The notes under the pieces are model-generated. The model saw nothing but the letters and a program-made list of their open reading frames with translations. It made no database searches and had not been told where the DNA came from. Shown one piece after another: positions 34,024-46,813 of a stretch of 64,000 nt of DNA. The translations under genes and the position numbers were made by a program. Source of the DNA: Neoechinorhynchus agilis. Taxonomy: Eukaryota > Acanthocephala. Location of the stretch: the NCBI GenBank assembly GCA_051530055.1, contig CM121341.1, positions 5,890,001 to 5,954,000 on the forward strand. Reading direction: 5' to 3'. Numbering within the stretch: position 1 is the first letter of the stretch; each line of letters begins with the position of its first letter.

Positions 34024-35528
34024 CTAATAAAAAAAAAGAATAAGAACTCAAACTATTTTGCAATAATGCCAATTTCCATATTCTAAGAAAAAATGTTCAT
34101 CCTTTTGCTACTTAATGGTTCGTGAATCGAGGCAAATACTTTCCCGAAAAAAACAGTTTGAAAGTGATTCAATTTCATTCATGAGAAAACAAAACGATCA
34201 AAAAAACACAAACAATATTAACGCTGATTTTTTAAACCATTGTTAATCTTTCAAATGGATACTTTTAGACGCGTATCAATTTTCAGAGCGGCTTGAGATA
34301 CAAAAAAAGGAATTTAGAAAATGCACTTAGTCCAGATTTTATTTGTTCGTCTCCAGGCAGCAATGAGATCGATAAAAGTTTAAAAAAATCCCTTCGATTT
34401 GTCACATTTAAAAAAGAATTCAATTTCAAAGGACTATACGTTTTTTTACTACGATTTAGATGATTTGTACGCGACTCGGGATATTAGGTTTAGATTAAGC
34501 ACAAGTCTAACTTTATACGTTCATTGAAAGTACAAAGAAAGGTCCTCATCCGTTAATATGGGAATATGCAGTCGAGGACGGTTCGTTCTGGAGGTAATAT
34601 CTGGTCGGAGGGATGTCCGTTCGGGTAGGAACTATCCAGTCAAGGGATGCTCGTTCATTTGACCGAAACTGAATTGCAAAGTGCCATTTTCGAGTTCACC
34701 AAAGCGCATCGATTGAACAGAACTTGTGACACCTTTTGACCTGCTACGAATGGCCATCACTGTCATTAAACCTTTAAAGAGTTTACAAACATCCACGCAA
34801 CCGCCTTTATGGATCTGGTGCTGTAACGGTCGAAAGAGCTCGGAACTTCATGAACCCGCTAACCTATATTTTGCTCTCGTTGTAGGCATAGCGGAGTCCA
34901 ACCGTTTCTTATACGGTCCCAACATTTAGATAAATCACGACAGGGCAAAGATTTCGGAAAAAAATGAAACTTGCCAATCAAGAACGCCGGAAAACAACAA
35001 AAGAACTTTTAAACCAAGATATCGCACTCACCATTCCGTGATTCATGAATGTGGAGTCTGACGATGTTAGTCCTGCCGTTTGCAGGAACAAACTAATGTT
35101 TTGTAGAAGAAAAGGCTCCTAATCTCGGATCGTAAAAGTGATTCCAGGTCACCAAACGTCCCGAGTGTCTCGACGCCAAATTAAACGACGTTAATGATCT
35201 CGACCAATATCACAATGTATTTGGTCCGTTTGCAGTCCTCAGCGGCGAGGAAATTGGGTTTTTGAACGTAAACCAAATTTGTTCGAGCCAAAATAATCAC
35301 GGCCACACGAAACATGTTGACGTATCCGTCTTAGTTTTCTGAACGGAAACTTAGGTATTTTTTGTGATGATCAATAAAAACAATGGTGGAATGTCGACGA
35401 CGAGGCTCGATCCCATCAAGTGTCCAAAAATGTCCTTTCGCTTAATATTGCCGTTTTAGTCAAAAGAAAATCAATGCGAACTGAAATTAAATTTATGGAC
35501 ATAGTAAAGATGTTCATCATCAAAAACC
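34024..35528. other. Intergenic, no gene seen
   Basis: Around 34560-34670 there are three imperfect ~48-bp repeats built on GAGGGATGTCCGTTCGG-like phrases. Around 35098-35140 a short sequence matches a dispersed repeat near 21130. The open stretch 34726-34929 is not convincing. Confidence 0.4.
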
Positions 35529-35586
35529 TTTTTTATAGCGAATTATCAAATGATTTAATTTTATTCGATAATTCGCTATAAAAAAA
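35529..35586. repeat. Short hairpin (19-bp arms)
   Basis: TTTTTTATAGCGAATTATC at 35529-35547 pairs with GATAATTCGCTATAAAAAA starting at 35567, with a 19-bp AT-rich loop. Confidence 0.8.
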
Positions 35587-35869
35587 TTTATGGGCATCAT
35601 TACGAAAGCTGGCGAATGCAACATTCAAGTTCTAAGCAATGAATTCATAAAATCAGGCTCGATAATGATTTCAACGCATTGCTCAGCTTAAAGTTCTGAG
35701 AATCCGGAAAATTGCTTCCGGAAGAACGTAGGCTAAAAAATATTGGTTACTACGAATGCCATGCGATGGCAATCGACTAATTAAAACAGACAGTCCATCG
35801 CGACTCACTGATTCCAACTATTGTTCGATTGTCCCCATGGCTAATGATTTATTAAGGTTTGATCGTCCT

Positions 35870-36535
35870 TGACCGTCATCCTCCGGATCCGCCATCCTCC
35901 GGATCCGCCATCCTCCGGATCCGCCATCCTCCGGATCCGCCATCCTCCGGATCCGTCATCCTCCGGATCCGCCATCCTCCGGATCCGTCATCCTCCGGAT
36001 CCGTCATCCTCCGGATCCGCCATCCTCCGGATCCGTCATCCTCCGGATCCGTCATCCTCCGGATCCGTCATCCTCCGGATCCGTCATCCTCCGGATCCGC
36101 CATCCTCCGGATCCGTCATCCTCCGGATCCGCCATCCTCCGGATCCGCATCCTCCGGATCCGCATCCTCCGGATCCGCATCCTCCGATCCGCATCCTCCG
36201 GATCCGCATCCTCCGGATCCGCATCCTCACCGTCATCCTCCGGATCCGTCATCCTCCGGATCCGTCCCCACCCATCCTCCGGATCCGTCATCCTCCGGAT
36301 CCGCCATCCTCCGGATCCGCCATCCTCCGGATCCGTCATCCTCCGGATCCGTCATCCTCCGGATCCGTCATCCTCCGGATCCGTCATCCTCCGGATCCGT
36401 CATCCTCCGGATCCGTCATCCTCCGGATCCGTCATCCTCCGAATCCGTCATCCTCCGGATCCGCCATCCTCCGGATCCGCCATCCTCCGGATCCGCCATC
36501 CTCCGGATCCGCCATCCTCCGGATCCGTCATCCTG
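35870..36535. repeat. GC-rich 16-bp minisatellite, about 41 copies
   Basis: The unit is CATCCTCCGGATCCGY, with the last base varying C or T between copies. A central patch near 36145-36235 has 15-bp units and a few partial units. Each unit contains the palindrome CGGATCCG. Because 16 is not a multiple of 3, all frames are open and give artefactual PPDPSSSGS-type peptides on both strands; these are not genes. The block is far more GC-rich than its surroundings. Confidence 0.97.
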
Positions 36536-36540
36536 ACTTG

Positions 36541-36921
36541 AGTGTTCACTTGCTCAGGCGTTCACGAGGACCCAGAGATTCATGGTTCCTCTTCGTTAAG
36601 AAAAAATAAATCGTGTTATTATTAATTGAAGTGAATGACGACACGGATCCACATCTTCTTTAAACGGGTACCTGGCCCGAGCCAACTGTCGGCGTTCCAC
36701 ATTCGACCCGTGAAGCTATCTCATGTGATCGTGTTCTATGCATTTCACCGGAACGACAAATTATGGTTGTAATAACTTTTAAAGGAGAAAAAGGGAACAA
36801 AATTTTCGGATTTATATCAGGGTTCATAATAAAGTGATCGTTTTGGTCAAGGATAGTTTGGAACACACTGATAAAAGCCGTGTATCTAAGATCGATTTAT
36901 TTTACGCTAAAGGCTAAATTC
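36541..36921. other. Intergenic, no gene seen
   Basis: Nothing recognisable lies between the minisatellite and the 3' end of the next minus-strand gene. Confidence 0.4.
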
Positions 36922-37474
36922 TCACTGGACATTCAATCTTTTCATCATCAAACCGACGGACAGACAGGACGTGAGTAGGGCTACTGCAACCAAAAGACCA
37001 CTAAGGAGATCAATGTTTGTGAACAAGAAGCTAGTCAATCCGAGTAGAATTGTGGCCGTAGAGCGCATAATGATTGCCTAAACTGAGGTGATTATTGATA
37101 CCAATATTCCGATACTTGCCTCATTAAGGTCATGGAAACTGAGATAGGTTACACTTGAACCAAACAGAAGAAGAAGACTCATTGTATAAGCCACGGCAGT
37201 GAATCCGTTTGATGGATAAGATAAATAGGAAGCTAATCCAAGGCAAATAAATGCAAGATCTTTGAAAAGCAAAACCACTGTGATATGTGGATGGTGCTTG
37301 ACGGTTGCAACGACCTGGATACCCAAAAAAGGTTAGATGATCTTTACATTTCACAGAGAAACTAACCTCATACCACACGATATTTCTTTGTAATATGTAC
37401 TCACAAAGACGAGAAAGCAGTAGTGGAAATGCTATAATCAACATAACTTTAAAGCAAACAAAAACCGAAGTCAT
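36922..37474 (-). CDS. Small multi-pass membrane protein, family not recognised
   Basis: Three minus-strand segments join plausibly: 37474 to about 37370 (TSVFVCFKVMLIIAFPLLLSRLCEYILQRNIVWYE), about 37325-37120 (VVATVKHHPHITVVLLFKDLAFICLGLASYLSY... SLLLLFGSSVTYLSFHDLNEA) and about 37082-36922 (IIMRSTATILLGLTSFLFTNIDLLSGLLVAVALL... MMKRLNVQ). The introns are about 40-50 bp. The product of about 160 residues would have five or so hydrophobic segments and short polar loops. Donor and acceptor dinucleotides are present at the joins, but I have not proved the frames. I cannot assign a function. Confidence 0.5.
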
Positions 37475-38551
37475 TGATGTGCTGCTTAGGATTTCTCGTC
37501 GCTACTCGTGGTCGTATCAATCACGAGAATTTTTTTCATCCAGTTTGAAAGCAACCACGTGACAAGTCACCATCTAAAGCCATTAAAAGCTTTCGATGTG
37601 TCGTTTATCGATCTACTTTGAAACTTTTCTAGGAAAAGGCGAAGATGGAGCCCAGGAATTCCGGACTTGCTTTAAAAACGAGCTATTTTAAGCAGTCTTT
37701 TAAGATCATACTGACCGAGATTCAAGAATAAATTTCGTATTCTTTGGATTGAGAGAGCGAGAAAAAAAACGTAATTTGGACTGCGACTTAGTATTGGGAC
37801 GATCTCAGAACATTAAAAATTGGGTTCATTCGCAATATTTGGAAATAACAATATTCAGTTTTTCAGACAGGAGCACTTGAAGAACTAGTTCAGAAAATAA
37901 GAGTAAAATGATTAGGACTATCTTCAGCTAGTTTCTCAATGTTGATCGAAATCTCTAAGTGACATCTGACGTTATTGTAGTAGCCAGAAAGCTAGACGCC
38001 TCCTAATAGGTTCCCAGCGCCGCTGCGTCTCTCTCGGATCACAACGCCTCGTTATTTGTTATATATCTAGCAAAGTCGATGTTTCTGCAGCAGCGTCCAT
38101 TTCAAACCGGAAATTTTATTGGGCTTATACTTAAGATCTTTTTTTTGAAGGATCCATAGATGTTTGTAGTAGGAAGTCTCGAGTACTTTTTTGCCTCCAT
38201 AGAAAAAACTATTACTAGTCTAAAATGAGGACTCAATTACACAATAATTTCGAGTTTGTCTTTTTCAATTAAGCTTTTTAGAAGGATTAAGTTTTATGAG
38301 AATAAGTTGATATTGCATTCGCTTCTAAAGAGACAAAATAAATCTCGTGGTTAAAAAATTTGTTGGCTGGAAAATGAGGAGAATAATACTTGATTTTTTG
38401 GTCAAAAGAGAAACCGGATTTTGAAATTTGGTACTTGCAAGTTGAAGTGTTTTTTTTGTGTGTACATATCAAAACAACGCATTGTGTTTTTTTGACGGAG
38501 GTTGCGATTTCGGTTTAATCGAATTGTTTGTTTTTTAGAAAAGATTCTAGA
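37475..38551. other. Intergenic, no gene seen
   Basis: AT-rich. Just before the MCM4 start, TTGTTTTTTAG ends at about 38538, 13 bases before the ATG. It is an acceptor for a 5' leader (intron or trans-splicing). Confidence 0.4.
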
Positions 38552-41415
38552 ATGCCACCACGACGCACTCGGCCTTTAAGGACACGTCCTGAAAATCTGA
38601 ATACTATCCTCTCAGAACAAAATGTTGACTCAAGCGCCAGCTACTACGAATCGGCATCAGATGCGGTGTTTCCACCGTCCTACAATAATAACATGACTAC
38701 TCCATGTAAGTTGATTTTGCTCAAATTGATTTCATTAAGATTGTTTAGCTCTCGGAATCGGTACCGAAAATGAGATCCGAAACATCATTGATGATATTGG
38801 TAATACGCTCACGTTCAGTCCACAAGGGAAACAGAACGTCCGTAAAACCGACTACGACAAGGTTAGTTGTATGCCCGATTTCATGGGGGGGAGGGAGGGT
38901 GACCGAATCTAATTTCAATAGCCGGAAACTGTGCGTCGATTGAGTCCTTGGCCACCAAGTACCCTTCTAAGCAATGTCATCGCTTTCTTTTGAAAGTAGT
39001 TCCGGCAGAGGGAGTCCGGACGATCCCAATGAGGTTTGTCGTTTTTTGGTAGAAAAAAGAAGGTTTAAAGCCATTTTAAGTGGAGAGAAAAGGGAGCGTC
39101 TCATAATCTTTATTTCTAGGACGTGGCCGAGGCTGAAATAGTCGTCTGGGGAACAAATCTAAATGTCGTCGAGACCGAGCTGTCGTTTGTTCGGTTCATT
39201 GAGGAATTCACTTTGAGTGAAAACACGACTAATGACACTGAATCCTTGCAGCCGATCGACGAACCACACTACATAAAAATCCTTGAAGAGGTAAAATCTT
39301 ATTTAGTCACGCATTTGCTCACATGCACAGCAGATGATGATCATTGATTGTCGAGTATTGGAAGTTGATTGCGCTCATATTGGCAAATACGACGAAACTC
39401 TTCTCAATAATCTCGTTTCTTATCCCCAAGATGTTATTCCTTCATTCGATATAGCCGTAGCCAAGGTTGCTCTAAGTCGGTTTTCAGAGCACTTACCACC
39501 AAGTCAGAGATCGGTTACATTTCACGTTCGACCCTTTAATTCGCCCAATCGGAAAGCTATGCGAATGCTCGATCCATCGGACATTGATCAATTGGTCACG
39601 ATTGCAGGAATGGTAACCCGGCTATCTCCAATCTTGCCTGAAATGCATCGGGCTTTCTTCGAATGCGCAATCTGTAAAAGCACAACGACCGTTGACCTGG
39701 ACCGCGGAGTCATTGCCGAACCCAACATTTGTAGTCACTGCAACACTTCGTACGCGTACACTTTGGTTCATAACCGATCGACGTTCTCGGATAATCAGAT
39801 TGTAAAGATACAAGAATCACCGGATGATATGCCAGCGGGTGAAACGCCACAAACCATTTTAATTTGCATCCACAACGACCTAGTCGATACAACTCAACCC
39901 GGTGATCGGACCGAAGTAACGGGTATTTTTAGAGCTGTCTCAAGACGTGTGAACTCTCGTCTCAGAAACGTTAAGGCTGTCTATAGCACCTATATTGATG
40001 CCCTTCATTTCAAGTTCCTAAATGCGAACTCTGATCGATTAGATATGCAAAGAATTCCTAATCCAAGTGAAGAACCAATAAAAACTAACATATCGAGACG
40101 CCTAATCGATAAAATTATTGATCTATCAAAAAGACCGGATATATACGACCTTCTATCAAATTCCGTGGCGCCAAACATTTTCGAGAACGATGATGTTAAA
40201 AAGGGAGTTTTGTTGCAGTTGTTTGCGGGAACTCGTAAATCAATGAAACAGCTTGGAAGATCTCATTTTAGAAGTGAAATCAATATCCTCCTTTGTGGAG
40301 ATCCTGGCACTTCCAAGTCTCAACTTATGCAGTATGTGTATAAACTAGTACCGAGAAGTCAATATACTTCAGGAAAAGGCAGTAGTGCAGTTGGATTGAC
40401 TGCTTATATCACTAAGGATGTTGAAACTGGCCAGCATGTTCTACAAACGGGAGCACTTGTACTCGCGGACAATGGCGTTTGTTGTATCGATGAATTCGAT
40501 AAAATGTCCGATGCCGCCAGAGCCATTCTACATGAAGTTATGGAGCAGCAGACATTATCTTTGGCTAAGGCCGGCATCATTTGTCAATTGAACGCTCGTA
40601 CAAGTATATTGGCCGCTGCAAATCCGGTTGAGAGCGAATGGAATAGGCGAAAGACTATTATCGAGAATATTCAGATGCCACATACACTCCTTTCGAGATT
40701 TGATCTAATATTTCTCATGTTGGATCCACAAAACGAACCATACGATCGACGATTGGCTTCACATCTCATCTCATTGTACTTAAGTGACAAAGACCGAGCT
40801 GAACTTGAGCTCCCGTGTAATAGAGAATACATCGATTCTGATCTCCTGAGGGAGTATATCACTTATGCTAGAGAAAACGTTCATCCCAGACTAACTGAAG
40901 ATGCATCGAACGCTCTGATAAGGGCGTATGTGGAAATGCGACAAACCGGATCAAATACAAAAGGTCAAGTTGGTGCATACCCTCGTCAACTGGAATCTTT
41001 AATCCGATTATCGGAGGCTCATGCCAAAATTCGTTTGTCCGAAACTGTGGAAGTAACAGACGTGGCCGAAGCCAGGCGACTTCATCGTGAAGCTCTTAAA
41101 CAGTCATCAGTGGACCCACGAACGGGAGAAATAGATCTAAATATTTTGGCGACTGGAGCAAGTGCCACGGATAGAAGACGAAGGGCAGACCTTGCACTGG
41201 CCATCAAAAATCACCTCGTTGCAAGTCCAGGTACCGCTTTACTCGAAACAGTTCATGGAATCAGGGTAATTCGAAAAGACAATCTATATCAAGATATTAG
41301 AACAAAGATCGAACAGCCTGTGGGAAGAGAGGATTTCGAAGAGGCAATGATTGAACTGGAGAGATCGGGAATCGTAATTATTACCGGTCAGTTGGTACGA
41401 ATATTGTCCTCGTAA
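38552..41415 (+). CDS. MCM4: DNA replication licensing factor MCM4
   Basis: Exon 1 (38552-38705) encodes a short Arg/Pro/Ser-rich N terminus and joins exon 2 (38749-38861) in frame. One or two small exons follow near 38930-39035, then about 39121-39290 (VVWGTNLNVVETE) and a large exon from 39334. The MCM N-terminal domain has a zinc finger (C..C then C..C at about 39664-39745), QTILICIHNDLVD and GDRTEVTGIFR. The AAA+ core has Walker A GDPGTSKSQ, Walker B CCIDEFDKM, LLSRFD with the arginine finger, and TSGKGSSAVGLTAYITKD. The C-terminal winged helix ends at 41415. MCM4 is part of the Mcm2-7 replicative helicase. Its DPGT where many MCM4 have DPST is minor variation. Confidence 0.95.
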
Positions 41416-41763
41416 GCTTTTAAAGTGAGCGCATACAATCAGTTAAGAGAATAAAAATTCTGGTAACTTATGCCCTCGTTTTGGTCTTCGTGTCACTTTA
41501 AACAATTTGGTGGGTAATACCAAGACATTCGCGATACTTGGACTATTTCATTAGAAGTCATCATAGCAAAGGCAATTAAGAAACAACTTTGACCGCAGTA
41601 GCCAATGTCATCTACTTCGTTAGATGTGCAACTTTTCATGATGTCTACATTCAGATTTGAATTTGAAACGGAGTGATCTTTAGTTTTCTAGTTAATACTG
41701 AACCAAGTTTCATCGGCCCATTGTAGGGATTACTCGAATTAAATGTTTATTTCTCAATCGCTT

Positions 41764-44420
41764 TTAACCTCCACTATTTTTTCTTAGTGCAAGATCTGCA
41801 GCTACTACCAACGACACGTCGTTCATTTCATTTTCCACTAAGCACGAATTATCAGGCTCATCGTTTTGGCAAAATAAATATTCATCGATGAGTTTTTGAA
41901 TCATTGTGCCACTTTTGTTTTCAGGCGTCGGCTCTAAGTCACTCAAAATGAGTGGACTAGATACATAGAAGCCAACACTGGTCAAGATCTGGAGTTTTCT
42001 GTGAACAAGTGGCCACATCAGATCGTCAACGGTTCCCTTGGCTAGAAGATATTTTACTTTAACTGTGTTTTGCTGACCAATACGATGAGCTCGATCCTCG
42101 GCTTGAATAAGTAAACCGGGATTCCAAAAGAGCTCTGCAAATATTACAATGGAAGCTCTTGTCAAATTAATTCCTGTTCCAGCAGCCAGTAACGAGAGGA
42201 CTGCCAATCGAATTCGTCCGTCAGATTGGAAACTCATTGCTAATTGATGCCTATTTTCGGGCAAGGTAGTTCCATCGATCCGAACATAAACGATGGACTT
42301 TTTGAGAAGAGTATTTAGAAATTGTGTGTGAACTTAAAGCAACTTACGTTTGCATCGAGAGCTCGACATATTTCATCGAGCATAGAATGATGGTGGGCAA
42401 ATATGATTATATATTCTTTTGATTCGTTTATCAGATTAATAATAAAATCACTTGTCAGAAAAAAAGAAGAGTTGTGATATCATTTGGCTCGCTAAATGTA
42501 CTTACCAGACCGCTGGCGCCTTAGCTTTACTGGACTGCTGAAAAAACCGAAGAAGGTTTTCGCGATCATTCCCAGTACGATGATTTTGATCGAAGAACGA
42601 TATTGGACAGCATTGTCGTATTTTGCGTTTGTCCAAATACGCAATTTCCCTTAACTTTGACGGTATCTCGTTCAAAATATCGGATTTTTGTCGCCTGAGC
42701 ATTATGCCACATTCAAGAATTATTTGCAGTTCCTTCATGTTAGAGCATCCACTGTAATCCCACCCGAATTTGCCCTGAGAATAGTGATTACTCATTCAAT
42801 CTCCAACTTTTTCGAATATACCTGCTTGGCATTGCAATATCGAAGTCCGAAATCATGCATGTTCCCAAATAAGCTGGGTTTTACTCAGAAGTACTCATAA
42901 CAAAAGAGGGATCGAGAAAGATGTTCCGTTTTTATGAAGTTAATTTGGAGGTTAGGTTAAAGGCGGGGGAGATGCTGAAGCAATATAATAGAAATATAGC
43001 TGTTTTTAAATTTGCGATGAAGAGAAGCAAGGTCTGCTCCCTTAAGGAAATTTTAGAAATGAGAATTAACAATCTGATGAGAGCTTCTGATATGCAATGC
43101 AATTGTGGATATAGCTCGATCGGCCGTGATAGTGCAGGAGTACCGCTCAACAAAATCAATCGTTTGCAAGCCTAGTTTCGTTTATTTGCGAGACTATTTT
43201 CTGTAAAAGTACGTTGTTACTTTCAAAACTGGCAATGCCATTTGAGTTCGAGCTGCTTTCATATTCTTCAGATAATGTGATTCATCCTTCGGGATCAAAG
43301 TTTAAAAGAGTTCAAATGAAAAGAATTACTCACAACTATTACAACTTGATATTTTCTAATTCGTATAAGTTGAGCGTGCCTCATTAAGGTGTCGAAACTC
43401 ACTATGCATACTCGTTCGTCCGACTTTGAAATTTGAATCGACGAAGAGTTACATATGTTTACTTGTCGCGATTTAAGAGTCGGTAACCATTTTGTAAGAT
43501 TCTATGAAAAGTTAAAGTATGACAAGTTAGGGGTTTAACTCCAACCTCAGACCACATTCTCCTTAGTCCCGCTGGACATACGATCAAAAGTGGCCATTCT
43601 TGTTCATACCATGAAGCGACACAAATGGACTGTAAAGTCTTTCCAAGGCCCATATCGTCGGCTAATAAAATCCTTCCATTATTGGCTATACAAAATCTTA
43701 ACAGAGGCCAAAGCCTTAAAGTGATCGAAAAACGAGTTACTCTAACTTAACGCTTGACTTTTGAAAGGGTAGCAAATGTGGATAAATGTATGCAAAACTC
43801 TCAAGATTGCTTACAAGTCCTTGTCCAGCTTCTTCGACCACATTGTTCACTGAATTGTTAGTCGAAGTTTTCAAGTAGTCTAGTACCGCGGATGATATCG
43901 ATTCGATTCTTGAGCATTTGACCGACCGAAGATATTTTACTAATTGATGGAATAACTGTTAGATTTTAGGCATTCATTCATAAATTTTACCCAGTATGTC
44001 ATGATCAGAGACATCAAATGTCCATTTGTTCAGTTGCTCATCTAAACAACAATAAGAGGTTGATTTTTTTTATAAATGACCTACCGAATCGCTTCGATTC
44101 ACTTTGTTCGAAAATACGATTGAGTGATATATCTGATGAACACTGAATAGCAAATCTAAGCACAATGAGGTTTTCGGGGACTTTATTCGAGTATTGTGAC
44201 CTGTTCTTAGCAACAAGCAGAAATCGTACAACTCCTTGCCGTCTGTCAAATAATTCGGAATTTCCGAATAAATTCAATACGACGATTGGAGCTAAAAGCT
44301 CAGCTTTTTGAACTAAATGTTTTTTTACGATTTTTTCAGAATGATAGCTTATCGAACCAAATTCTTTATAGTGTTCTATACTAAAAGACCATTCCTTGTT
44401 TATTGGATCTAAAAAAAATG
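41764..44420 (-). CDS. SMARCAL1: SMARCAL1/HARP-like annealing helicase
   Basis: Many small exons lie on the minus strand. A HARP-type segment (KEWSFSIEHYKEFG) is at about 44410-44360. The SNF2 helicase core includes ADDMGLGKTLQSICVASWYEQEWPLLIVCP (motif I, about 43655-43560), DESHYLKNMKAARTQMALP (motif II, about 43290-43235), LLSGTPALSRPIELYPQL (motif III, about 43150), GWDYSGCSNMKELQIILE and MLRRQKSDIL (about 42765-42680). Motifs V and VI follow (LAAGTGINLTRAS, IQAEDRAHRIGQQ, about 42180-42050), and the protein ends at 41764. SMARCAL1 rewinds RPA-coated DNA and remodels stalled forks. I see no obvious N-terminal RPA-binding motif. It is tail to tail with MCM4, about 350 bp apart. Confidence 0.9.
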
Positions 44421-44455
44421 TTAGTTAAAGATAAAATCCATGAGATTGTGAACGT

Positions 44456-45236
44456 GGGGAAAAAATTATATATCCTAGATGACTTTTATTGAAATTACAC
44501 TTTCGGTGAGAATAATCCCGGTCATTACATATTTTATTTTAAATAAAATATGTAATGACCGGGATTAATCTCACCGAAAGTGTAAATTTATTATCCCGAA
44601 GGACTTTCTATCGATGGTTTTATTGAAATATTTCGTCCAATGTGAATTATTGTTTGCAAGTGTTTGTCGTAAAATCTTTTGCGAACAACAATTCACAGTG
44701 AAGAAGTCCACGTGATTGGACGAAATATTTCAATAAAACCAATAGAAGTCCCGGATAATAAATTACACTCGGTGAGAATAATCCCGGTCATTACATATTT
44801 TATTTATTGAAATATTTCGTCCAAAATAAAATAACCGATTAATCACCGGTGAAATATCCCGGCTTCTATTTTTATGAAATATTTAACGTGACACTGTGAA
44901 TTATTGTTTGCAAGTGTTTGTCGTAAAATCTTTTGCGAACAACAATTCACAGTGAAGAAGTCCAGCGTGATTGGACGAAATATTTCAATAAAACCATCGA
45001 TAGAAAGTCCTTCGGGATAATAAAATTACACTTTCGGTGAGAATAATCCCGGTCATTACATATTTTATTTATTGAAATATTTCGTCCAATCACGCTGGAC
45101 TTCTTCACTGTGAATTATTGTTTGCAAGTGTTTGTCGTAAAATCTTTTGCGAACAATAATTCACAGTGAAGAAGTCCAACGTGATTGGACGAAATATTTC
45201 AATAAAAGTCATCTTGGATATATAATTTTTCCCCAC
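44456..45236. repeat. 780-bp compound palindrome related to the Penelope-like element
   Basis: The two ends are reverse complements (GGGGAAAAAATTATATATCC near 44456, and the matching GGATATATAATTTTTCCCC ending about 45236). Inside are several nested inverted units built from the same pieces: ACACTTTCGGTGAGAATAAT, CCCGGTCATTACATATTTTA, GAAATATTTCGTCCAATCAC, and a core hairpin TGTGAATTATTGTTTGCAAG...AACAATTCACA. Parts match the 3' end of the Penelope-like fragment at 12371-12415 and 12610-12665. It lies just upstream of SMARCAL1, within or next to its 5' flank. There is no coding content. Confidence 0.9.
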
Positions 45237-45774
45237 TTGTCGATTTAGAGTTTGTGTGTTTTGTGAATCAACTGACCGTACTGTTTAGATGGGATTGAGC
45301 GGCATAGAGTTACCAACGGTGGATAATAGGACGACCGGATCAGGAAACGTTTGCCTTTTTCGCATTTAATGAAATTTACCTTTATGGATGGTTCACATGG
45401 CCGACCATCCATCGTATGAATCTAAAGTTTATTGTGGGAATATCAGGCTGTTAAACAGTTTCTTAAAGACGTGCCGATAACGACCACTATCGATCATGGG
45501 GTTCATTGGAAATCAGTCCGATTAACCGACGATTTGAACCTATGAATTCTCGAAATTATCATTTTTCCGGAAAACAAACTCCCATAATGAAATCAAACAA
45601 ACCCAAAATACAGTGCGGAATTTGAGTGATAAAAGTTTTATCGAGATTATCGCACCAATGCGCCCAAAATAACGTTTTCATTTGTCGAATTTGTTTCTTC
45701 CACGCGGCCTTCGAGATTAAAATCAATCCGATAAACCTCACTTTCACATAAAGAAGTTGCTCATTAGAAAACAT

Positions 45775-46221
45775 TTAATTTCTCCAACGACGGAAAAAGA
45801 ACTGCAATAAATAAACAAAGTGAACACCCAACACAAAGGCTAAACACGACGTCAATACAAGAGAAACCGCCCAACAAGACTGCTCTTTAGCCTCGTCTTT
45901 GGTGGTTTTCGCCATTGATTCGGTCATATTGGAACTGAGTGCCTCGGCGTTAACTTTAAGAACAGTTTCAGTTATCTTTTGAACAATATCAGCGCTCATG
46001 CCATGATCCACTTTTATTTCACTATTTGAACTGCTTACGCTATCACTTTCGCCAATTACTTTAGAAAAATCAAAACCAAGATGCTGAGGTCTCATCAAAT
46101 TTCTATGAATCTCGGAATTCACGCAACTATCAACAGTTATCAGTTCCTTCTCTTGAGCAGAAACGCTGGACGCCTGCGAACTGCCACATTCCGATCGAAT
46201 CTCGGTCAATGATTTGGACAT
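45775..46221 (-). CDS. Tail-anchored membrane protein, family not recognised (left copy)
   Basis: The gene encodes 148 residues from the ATG at 46221 (MSKSLTEIRSECGSSQ). A polar Ser-rich N-terminal region holds a predicted helical stretch (DIVQKITETVLKVNAEALSS). It is followed by one hydrophobic segment (VSLVLTSCLAFVLGVHFVYLLQFF) and a basic RRWRN end. One C-terminal transmembrane segment and a very short tail suggest a tail-anchored protein of the ER, outer mitochondrial or nuclear membrane. The first ~108 codons and upstream region are identical to the copy at 58254-58709. The transmembrane part is only loosely similar to that copy. I do not recognise the family. Confidence 0.7.
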   Translation of the reverse strand: MSKSLTEIRSECGSSQASSVSAQEKELITVDSCVNSEIHRNLMRPQHLGFDFSKVIGESDSVSSSNSEIKVDHGMSADIVQKITETVLKVNAEALSSNMTESMAKTTKDEAKEQSCWAVSLVLTSCLAFVLGVHFVYLLQFFFRRWRN

Positions 46222-46813
46222 CCCAACCAATTTCTCTGGCTTTAATGAAGATATCTTAATATTTCCATAGTTACCGTAGACAGCTAAAAGCTTCCATATT
46301 TAATAACAGCCGAGAGAATGAGACGAGAAAAATTGAAGTTTTGTTAATGCCTTTTTGGTTGTTGTTTTGTTGTAATAGATTTCTATTTCGTTTACGTCTA
46401 CTAAAATTATATATTCCTTCCTTTCGGCGTGGAAACGCAAGGGGCACTGGGATCGTCAGCACAAAACTTCTGCGCTGAACTCGGACGGCGGCTCACATCC
46501 TGCACAGGAGAGCGACGTGAGAGGACTTTCCTAATCCAAAGGATTAGCCTCGCAATTCAACGAGGAAATGCCATCAGCGTCCGAGGCACGATCTTAGCTT
46601 GAAATAAACTGAAAAGAACCAAATCTTCTTAATAAACTTCCTTTATTAAAAATGAATCATTAGTTCTGATTTTAAATTCCCATTTACTGTTAACGATACA
46701 ATTATTAAAGATGACTTTAGAGCGATCAAATAATTGATTTTTGATAATTTTCGGCCTTCTTGTAAAACCACAGTTTTCTCTTATACTCAAACGAATTTAA
46801 GGTTTATGAGTTT
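45896..46813. repeat. Left arm of a 918-bp inverted repeat without gaps
   Basis: It pairs with 57662-58579; both boundary pairs give the same coordinate sum (104475), so there is no net length difference over 918 bp. In the sections I compared it is identical. It ends sharply inside the tail-anchored protein CDS on one side and after GGTTTATGAGTTT on the other. The spacer is 10.85 kb and holds ERCC8-like and PRP4K genes. Confidence 0.93.

Noticed and set aside
34726-34929. Possible sugar-kinase-like fragment
   Set aside because: The resemblance was limited to a few residues and lacked the family's nucleotide-binding motifs.
35859-36609. Long open frames (225 and 246 codons) rich in Pro, Asp and Ser
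   Set aside because: They come from a 16-bp repeat that keeps every frame open on both strands. There is no start context or flanking exon.
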